From Roseburia hominis (GTDB lineage Bacteria; Bacillota; Clostridia; Lachnospirales; Lachnospiraceae): a stretch of 64,000 nucleotides of DNA. Both the position numbers and the translations under genes were made by a program. The stretch covers positions 1 through 64,000 of the forward strand of contig JAETOE010000006.1 in assembly GCA_021771815.1 (NCBI GenBank). Direction: 5' to 3'. Of this stretch, positions 57,966-64,000 are shown in pieces. The notes beneath the pieces are model-generated. The model was not told the DNA's origin. It saw nothing but the letters and a program-made list of their open reading frames with translations, and did not search any database. Each line of letters opens with the position of its first letter. Positions within the stretch are counted from its first letter, which is position 1.

Positions 57966-58223
57966 GTCGGAACGCCCCGGCGAAATCCTCCGGTGTGTAG
58001 AAGATTGGATTCGGGCGTGAGACCCGAGCCGCCGCTTTTGCGGAATCGGCTAGTGGAACAGGCACATGATGAAATGCATAGCCGGAAACTTCGGTAGTCG
58101 GAAACGCCGCAAGGTTTTCCTTTTTATATAGCTTGATTCGTAGAACATACAATACATGAAATGCCCCGTAGTTGCCCGAACAATGCCTTGTGAGGGTCGC
58201 CCGTAAAGGGCGAAGTGGTACAT
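57966..58223 (+). repeat. Structured non-coding repeat copy B
   Basis: See copy A. Confidence 0.75.
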
Positions 58224-58396
58224 GAAAAATATCTGTTATAGCATAAAGAGACGTTGGAAAGAAAATTCGTTTCTGTGTTTATTATCCCTTGGGTAGAACA
58301 GGACAAAGAAGCGGATTTTTTTTAATAAATAAAATATAGCCGGATTGCATCCGGGGAAAGGAGAAAAACAGAAAATGATAAGATGGAGGAAACCGG

Positions 58397-58963
58397 ATGG
58401 ATAAGACAATTTTTGATTATTTAACAGGGTGGATTGCATTACACATTGAATGGCGGCAGATGCTTTTTGATGGAGCGAATGCACCAAAGCGGACAGACGG
58501 GCAGATGCTAAATGGTATCAGAAACCGTATGATGTTCCTGCTTGCAGAAATGAAAACGGACGGTTACAGTCTGGACGATCTTATACGGGAAGCTCCCGGG
58601 TATGGTTTTGATCTGGATGAGGAAATGAAGCAGCTTCCGCCGGAAATGAGTGTCAGATACATGAAGGAGGGCGAAGATGCGATTAGAGAAAGAGCCGAAG
58701 AAGCATTGAAGATATACACAGCTTCGATGGATTACCGTTACATCGTGGAAAATATGCAGGCTTTGGATAAAGAAGAGAATGCGCATATTTTGAGCCGCCT
58801 GGAATCTGATATAGGTTTTGTGGCTGCTCTCGGGCGGATGATATCGAAAAACCGTCTCCCGGAAATGCGTAAGTACTCGGATGTACCTTATTATCTGGAA
58901 CAGATACACCGGGCGCGAGAATTTCTTGAAATGTGGATAGACCACCTTTGTCCGTTTACGTAG
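58397..58963 (+). CDS. Hypothetical protein
   Basis: Intact ORF with upstream GGAGG. Confidence 0.5.
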   Translation: MDKTIFDYLTGWIALHIEWRQMLFDGANAPKRTDGQMLNGIRNRMMFLLAEMKTDGYSLDDLIREAPGYGFDLDEEMKQLPPEMSVRYMKEGEDAIRERAEEALKIYTASMDYRYIVENMQALDKEENAHILSRLESDIGFVAALGRMISKNRLPEMRKYSDVPYYLEQIHRAREFLEMWIDHLCPFT

Positions 58964-59076
58964 TGTAAAAGAAAATTGAACCTGTTCTGGCAGAAAGCAG
59001 ACGTACAGAAACATGGAACATAGAAACATGAGACATAGAACATAGACCGCAGAGAGCGGGGAAAGAGAGGAATTAA

Positions 59077-59412
59077 ATGTTAAAGTTAAAATTTGTAGTA
59101 CCTAAGATGAAGGAAACTTTTGGAGAACTTGCATTTGCAGGTCCTGGAAATACGACGACGGAGCGTAGCAACGGAAGGGTAAGCATTGTGAGCCGTACAT
59201 ATCATCTGTTTTCGGATGTGCAGCGTGCGGATGACATCGAAGTCAGACTTCCGGTGAGTGCAGGGGAGAAGCATTTTGAATATGAGGATGTTGTAACGCT
59301 TGTCAATCCGCGTATTACGGCGGAGGGGTACAGTATCGGCGACAGGGGCTATACAAATTATGTGTTGACTGCTGATGATATGGTTAAGGCGGACGAAGCA
59401 CCTAAGGCGTAA
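59077..59412 (+). CDS. DUF961/YdcP-family protein (Tn916 Orf23/22-like)
   Basis: 'MKETFGELAFAGPG...YSIGDRGYTNYVLTADDMV'. Confidence 0.8.
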   Translation: MLKLKFVVPKMKETFGELAFAGPGNTTTERSNGRVSIVSRTYHLFSDVQRADDIEVRLPVSAGEKHFEYEDVVTLVNPRITAEGYSIGDRGYTNYVLTADDMVKADEAPKA

Positions 59413-59494
59413 CTTGGACAGATCGGGAATGCAGACAGAAACGAAAATAACAGTATAAGCCGCAGGATAAGCGGGGAAAGTGAGGAACTATTTT

Positions 59495-59923
59495 ATGAGA
59501 TTACCAGAAGGAATTGTAGTAGATGCAAAAAAGACATTTGGCGAGTTAAAGTTTGCTGCTATGCGCCGCGAGAACTTTGTACAGGACGCGGACGGAAAGA
59601 GCACAGGAGAGTTGAAGGGACGTACCTATGATTTAAGATGCAAGGCGCAGGGCATGACGATTCAGGTAACGCTTCCGGCAGAGGTAGAAGAAAAGAAGTT
59701 TGAGTATGGCGCACGCGTGGAACTTGTCGAGCCGTATATTGATACGATTGCAACGGCAACATTTGGCGGGCGTGCAAATGCCGGGTGGTACATTAAGGCG
59801 AAGGATATTGTAGAAGCTTCCGGCGCAGGAGCGGAACAGACAAGCACGGCAGGACAGGCAGGCAAGGCAGGACAGACGAACACTGTCAAGCCGCAGGCAG
59901 AGCAGGCAGCGAAGAAAAGCTGA
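59495..59923 (+). CDS. DUF961/YdcP-family protein
   Basis: 'KKTFGELKFAAMRRENF...KFEYGARVELVEPYI'. Confidence 0.8.
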   Translation: MRLPEGIVVDAKKTFGELKFAAMRRENFVQDADGKSTGELKGRTYDLRCKAQGMTIQVTLPAEVEEKKFEYGARVELVEPYIDTIATATFGGRANAGWYIKAKDIVEASGAGAEQTSTAGQAGKAGQTNTVKPQAEQAAKKS

Positions 59924-59938
59924 CAAGGGGCTGCTTAG

Positions 59939-61396
59939 ATGAAAAATATATTCTGGCGTCTGGGAAGACGCGTGAAGAAATGGGATGACAGGCTGCTAAT
60001 GTGGTCTGTCATCTTTTGCATTATCTGTTCGATGGCTGTGGCGATTTTGATTGTGGTGTGTCAGGATATTTCAGTTGATGTGTCAACAAGCCCGTTCGTG
60101 AGTAAATGTGCGACGGTCATATTATTTACCGCCATGCTGTCTACTGTGGTTATTATGGGCGTGCTAAAGCAAGGCAAATTTTATGAAAATCTCGAAAACA
60201 GACAGTTGCTTGCACGCATGATTATTGATAATGCATGGTATGAGACGGATTTGCGGTCAAATAATAAAGGCGATCAGGATATTACTTATATGCCGCGTCT
60301 CTATTATTGGCGTCGTCGCAGCATTACATATTTTCCGCGGATGTATTACCGGAAGAAAGACGGAAAAATTTATATCACGGTGAAAATTAGCATGGGTAGG
60401 TATCAGGAGCAGCTTTTGCATTTGGAATCGAAAGTTGAGACAGGGCTTGACTGTGAAATCATAGGGTCAGATTACAAGCACAAATGGCAGTATTACACGT
60501 TTCTTTGCGAAGTGGAAAAGAGCCGCGTCAATATTAATCAGATGCAGGCGGAAAACGGCGGAATCCAGTTTATGCGTCATATCCTGTGGGATTATAACTC
60601 ACATCCTCATGCGCTGATCGTTGGCGAAACCGGAAGCGGAAAAACGTATCTTATGTTAAGCATCGTCGAAATCCTGCTAGATATAAAAGCGAAGGTTTTT
60701 ATCATAGACGCGAAGAATGCGAGTCTTGCAGGACTTGAGACAGTGTTGCCGGATGTGTATTACCGGAAGGAGGACATAAAAGAATGCGTGTACCGTTTTT
60801 GCAGTGCCATGATGGACAGGATGGATGAAATGCGGAAAAGTCCGAATTATACACCTGCGACGGATTACCGGGATTTTAACATGACGCCGAATTTTTTCAT
60901 TTTTGATGAATATGTCGCTTATATGGTGATGCTCCCCAAAAAAGAATGGGAGGAGGTCATGGATGTATTAAAACAGATCGTATTGCTCGGCAGACAAGCG
61001 GGATTTTTTATCATACTTTCCTGTCAGCGACCGGATGCAAAGTATATGCCGGACGGCATCCGTGACCAGTTCGGGCTGCGTGTCGCGCTCGGTATGATGG
61101 AGGGCAGCGGCTATACGATGATGTTCGGCAGTACAGAAAAAGAGTTTGTTTCAAAGGACATAAAGGGGCGCGGATATGTCAAACTCTGGAATGGCGTTAT
61201 CACAGAGTTTTACGCGCCTTTTGTACCGCCTGAACATGATTTTATTACAAGCATCAGAGATAAAGGCAGGTATATTCCGGGTGGAGCGGCAGGATTGCCG
61301 TATACGTTTCCGCGTGATAAGGGCGATAGCGGTAACAGTGATGGTAGCGGTAACAGTGAAAAACGTGAACCTGTCGCTGTACGTGAAACAGAATGA
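59939..61396 (+). CDS. FtsK/SpoIIIE-like coupling ATPase (Tn916 Orf21-like)
   Basis: 'HALIVGETGSGKTYLMLSIVEILLDIKAKVFIIDAKNASLAGL'. Confidence 0.92.
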   Translation: MKNIFWRLGRRVKKWDDRLLMWSVIFCIICSMAVAILIVVCQDISVDVSTSPFVSKCATVILFTAMLSTVVIMGVLKQGKFYENLENRQLLARMIIDNAWYETDLRSNNKGDQDITYMPRLYYWRRRSITYFPRMYYRKKDGKIYITVKISMGRYQEQLLHLESKVETGLDCEIIGSDYKHKWQYYTFLCEVEKSRVNINQMQAENGGIQFMRHILWDYNSHPHALIVGETGSGKTYLMLSIVEILLDIKAKVFIIDAKNASLAGLETVLPDVYYRKEDIKECVYRFCSAMMDRMDEMRKSPNYTPATDYRDFNMTPNFFIFDEYVAYMVMLPKKEWEEVMDVLKQIVLLGRQAGFFIILSCQRPDAKYMPDGIRDQFGLRVALGMMEGSGYTMMFGSTEKEFVSKDIKGRGYVKLWNGVITEFYAPFVPPEHDFITSIRDKGRYIPGGAAGLPYTFPRDKGDSGNSDGSGNSEKREPVAVRETE

Positions 61397-61695
61397 ACGT
61401 TTTATCACAGGCATTGGGTGAAAAATGGCGGGAGCTTTTATTCATGGCATGTATGATTGGATTTAAACGCATATCGTCGGAAGGGTGGGTATGTGGGCAA
61501 CTGGCTTCTTATGGAGACGGAAAAACGGGTTGGTAAGGGGTTGGTAAAGGGTTGGCAGTCTGTGGGAAAGACGTATTTCCTTTTCCACGGGCTGTCAATG
61601 CTTTATCAATGCCTTATCAATGCGGGTTTCCGGCGGAATAGTCAGTTGTCCATATATCCACGCTTAAAAGGAGAAAAGGAAGGAATGGAAGAGAG

Positions 61696-62991
61696 TTGCA
61701 GACAGAAGAAACATTGGCACAGACAGCGGAAACGAAGAGACAGACAGCAGAGGAGCAGGGAAATAATATTAGGGAGAGAAGAAAAAGGGATGGTATCACG
61801 CAGGAACGGTTTGCGGAACTGCTTGGCGTATCGCGGGAATATGTAAATAAGATAGAAACGGGTAGAAAAGCACCGTCCCTGCAGCTGTTGGAAAAGATTA
61901 ACTATTTCCTTAATTTATATGACCCAGCGAATAAACTTGAAATCTTGTTTGACTATGTGCGGATTCGATTTCCGACACTGGATGCGAAGCATATTATTGA
62001 AGAGGTGCTTGGCATCCGCATGAAATACACTATACGTGAAGGTCATGCGTTTTATGGTTATAGCGGACAGTACATTATGGGTGACATTGTTGTCATGACA
62101 TCGGATGATGAGCGAAAAGGCTGTCTTTTAGAATTAAAGGGTAAGGGGTGTCGGGAATTTGAGATATTTTTAAACGCCCAGGGGCGTACATGGTTTGATT
62201 TTTTTCGCACGGTGGAGGAAGAAAAGGGTGTCTTAAAGCGGATTGATCTTGCCATCAATGACAAAGCAGGATGGCTTGATATTCCGTTGTTAGCAGAGAA
62301 ATGCCGGAGAGAAGAATACACAACGGTGTTTAAGAACTATCGGAATTATCAGAGCGGTGAACTGATTCGGTCGCATGAAGAGGATATTGACCTTATGGGA
62401 AATACTCTTTATCTTGGGTCGCTTAAAAGCGAAATCTATTTTTGTATTTATGAAAAGGATTACGAGCAGTACATAAAAAGCGGAAAGCCGATCGAAGAAG
62501 CCGAAGTAAAGAACCGTTTTGAAATCCGGCTCAAGGGTGATCGCGCGAAACACGCGATGGCTGACTTGCTTACGCATGAGGACGCTGGAAAAACGGCGTT
62601 CGGAATCATTAATCGTTATGTGTGTTTTTTAAAGCCGGATGCGAAGACTGACCGGAGAGAATGGGAAATGGATGCGGCATGGAAACGTTTTATCGGGGAG
62701 GAGGATAGGCAGATACGGTTGACAGACAAACCGGAGCCGTATACTTTGGAGCGAACTCTCAACTGGATTGTGCGGCAAGTCGCACCGTCTTTTAAGATGC
62801 TGACGCTGTTATCAGAGATAAGAGGGGAAGACGATCTCTTGAAAAAGCTTATTGACGATGCCAAACTAAGCCCGCAGCATAGAAAGATTCTTGCACAGCA
62901 ACAGGCAGCAATCAAGGACATGCTTGGCGGTGCATATGCGGATTTTGATGTAGAAACCGGGGAGATTTTAGAGGAAACCGAAACAGAGTAA
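61696..62991 (+). CDS. MobT-type relaxase / replication initiation factor (Tn916 Orf20-like), TTG start
   Basis: N-terminal HTH 'TQERFAELLGVSREYVNKIETGRKAPS' plus 'KRIDLAINDKAGWLDIPLL'. Confidence 0.92.
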   Translation: MQTEETLAQTAETKRQTAEEQGNNIRERRKRDGITQERFAELLGVSREYVNKIETGRKAPSLQLLEKINYFLNLYDPANKLEILFDYVRIRFPTLDAKHIIEEVLGIRMKYTIREGHAFYGYSGQYIMGDIVVMTSDDERKGCLLELKGKGCREFEIFLNAQGRTWFDFFRTVEEEKGVLKRIDLAINDKAGWLDIPLLAEKCRREEYTTVFKNYRNYQSGELIRSHEEDIDLMGNTLYLGSLKSEIYFCIYEKDYEQYIKSGKPIEEAEVKNRFEIRLKGDRAKHAMADLLTHEDAGKTAFGIINRYVCFLKPDAKTDRREWEMDAAWKRFIGEEDRQIRLTDKPEPYTLERTLNWIVRQVAPSFKMLTLLSEIRGEDDLLKKLIDDAKLSPQHRKILAQQQAAIKDMLGGAYADFDVETGEILEETETE

Positions 62992-63014
62992 AAAGTTATT
63001 AGACTGTATAAAAG

Positions 63015-63038
63015 TTCTGTTGCGACGTCGCAACAGAA
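63015..63038. repeat. 24-bp perfect palindrome, intergenic copy of GTTGCGACGTCGCAAC
   Basis: TTCTGTTGCGACGTCGCAACAGAA. Confidence 0.95.
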
Positions 63039-63065
63039 AAGTGCGGTTGGAAAGAGAGGAAGAAA

Positions 63066-63362
63066 ATGGTAAATATTGGACAAAATTTTATGAATTGGGT
63101 CGTTGAGAATGCAGGACCGATTGCAATGGGTGTATTAATTATTGCGGGGCTTTATTGTCTGGCAAAGCGCAAATTTTTGGAATTGGCGGGGCTTATTGCC
63201 GGGGCAATCGTAGCTTTTTTATTGATCTACAATCCGATAGGTGTTAAGGATGCTTTGGTTGATCTGGGAAACCGGATGATTGGAAGCGGAGGAACGGCAG
63301 GGTTATGGCTGTTTCAATTGCATCTCGCGGATATAGGGAGTATGTCTCCGTTCCTATGGTGA
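63066..63362 (+). CDS. Small TM conjugation protein
   Basis: Hydrophobic, between relaxase and TcpE-like gene. Confidence 0.6.
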   Translation: MVNIGQNFMNWVVENAGPIAMGVLIIAGLYCLAKRKFLELAGLIAGAIVAFLLIYNPIGVKDALVDLGNRMIGSGGTAGLWLFQLHLADIGSMSPFLW

Positions 63363-63480
63363 CGGGGCTATGTATCAGAAGCGGTGAAATGTTATAACGT
63401 TTCGCCGCTTTTAAAAGTTGTATTTGTTTGAAGAAAATCCGGCACGCGGATTTTGTGAAAGGGAAGGAGGAAGATAGAAG

Positions 63481-63873
63481 ATGGGGCGATTAAAAAGTTA
63501 TACAAATATCTGGAAGGTCGAGAAGGTGCTTTATGGTCTTAATGATGTTAAGCTGCCGTTTGCGCTGACATTCTCGCAGCTTGGCTGGCTGGTCGGAACG
63601 GAGCTTCTGGTGATTTTCATATTAAGGAAAATCCCGCCGTTGTGCTATTCCGATAATTTTTTATTCAAGTATGTGGTGATTCCGGTCGGGGTTATGTGGT
63701 TCATGAGTAAGAAGACATTTGACGGGAAAAAACCGTACAGTTTTATAAAATCTGTTGCAGCATACATTTGCAGACCAAAGCTTACTTATGCGGGGAAAAA
63801 GGTAATTTACGGGAAGCATAAATTTGATGAAGAAATAACGATTGTGAGGTGTGAGAGAGTATGCCAGAAATAA
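63481..63873 (+). CDS. TcpE-like conjugal transfer protein
   Basis: 'MGRLKSYTNIWKVEKVLYGLNDVKLPFALTFSQLGW', two TM. Confidence 0.75.
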   Translation: MGRLKSYTNIWKVEKVLYGLNDVKLPFALTFSQLGWLVGTELLVIFILRKIPPLCYSDNFLFKYVVIPVGVMWFMSKKTFDGKKPYSFIKSVAAYICRPKLTYAGKKVIYGKHKFDEEITIVRCERVCQK

Positions 63874-64000
63874 GGGAATTTCCTATTAAGTATATAGAGG
63901 ATAATCTGGTTGTGAATCGGGACGGCGATTGCTTTGCATATTATGAACTGATTCCGTACAATTATTCGTTTTTAAGCCCGGGACAGAAAGAAGCAATCCG
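63861..64000 (+). CDS. VirB4/TcpF-like conjugation ATPase, 3' truncated by window edge
   Basis: MPEIREFPIKYIEDNLVVNRDGDCFAYYELIPYNYSFLSPGQKEAI. Confidence 0.75.
   Translation, partial: MPEIREFPIKYIEDNLVVNRDGDCFAYYELIPYNYSFLSPGQKEAI

Larger units (their letters stand above)
40000..64000. mobile_element. ICE2, left part: Tn916-like (MobT) integrative conjugative element carrying a Tad-like cassette; continues beyond window
   Basis: Integrase at left boundary next to chromosomal gene, divergent XRE regulators, DUF961 pair, FtsK-like, MobT relaxase, TcpE-like, VirB4-like start. Confidence 0.85.

Noticed and set aside
57228-58306. Minus-strand ORFs with shared 'ATSPFTGDPHKALFGQ' and 'ADSAKAAARVSRPN' peptides
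   Set aside because: They are readings of the duplicated structured repeat; the frame is broken differently in the two copies, there are no RBSs, and indels are not multiples of three.

Overview
The window looks like Firmicutes (Lachnospiraceae-type) DNA. A short chromosomal segment (~31.9-40.0 kb) separates two unrelated integrative conjugative elements (ICEs). ICE1 (1 to ~31.9 kb, left end outside the window) has a VirB/VirD4-type T4SS, topoisomerase, an ArdC-like protein, and Xis plus tyrosine integrase at its right end. ICE2 (~40.0 kb to beyond the window end) has a tyrosine integrase at its left end and a Tn916-like transfer module (two DUF961/YdcP proteins, FtsK-like ATPase, MobT-type relaxase, TcpE-like and VirB4-like proteins). 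Main result 1: both ICEs carry the same cargo cassette in the same order: Flp-like mini-protein, CpaF ATPase, TadB/C-like membrane protein, TadE-like protein, several 30-50 aa single-TM peptides, two TM-anchored proteins, an Ig-like lipoprotein and a ~900-1070 aa secreted InlB-like protein. This is a candidate ICE-borne minimal Tad-like pilus/secretion system with no visible prepilin peptidase. Main result 2: ICE2 has two type II hammerhead ribozymes abutting stop codons in a small-gene operon, with covarying stems and a pseudoknot. Main result 3: a 14-24 bp palindrome (GTTGCGACGTCGCAAC) occurs five times, only in ICE2, and four copies lie in-frame in coding sequence as (V/I)ATSQ. Main result 4: a duplicated ~259-nt structured non-coding repeat flanks a Tn916/ICEBs1-like oriT candidate. 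Smaller findings include two mirror-promoter type I toxin loci, a gene bounded by 23-bp inverted repeats, and a truncated ssb next to a recombinase. All calls come from reading sequence and the ORF track; no database search was run.
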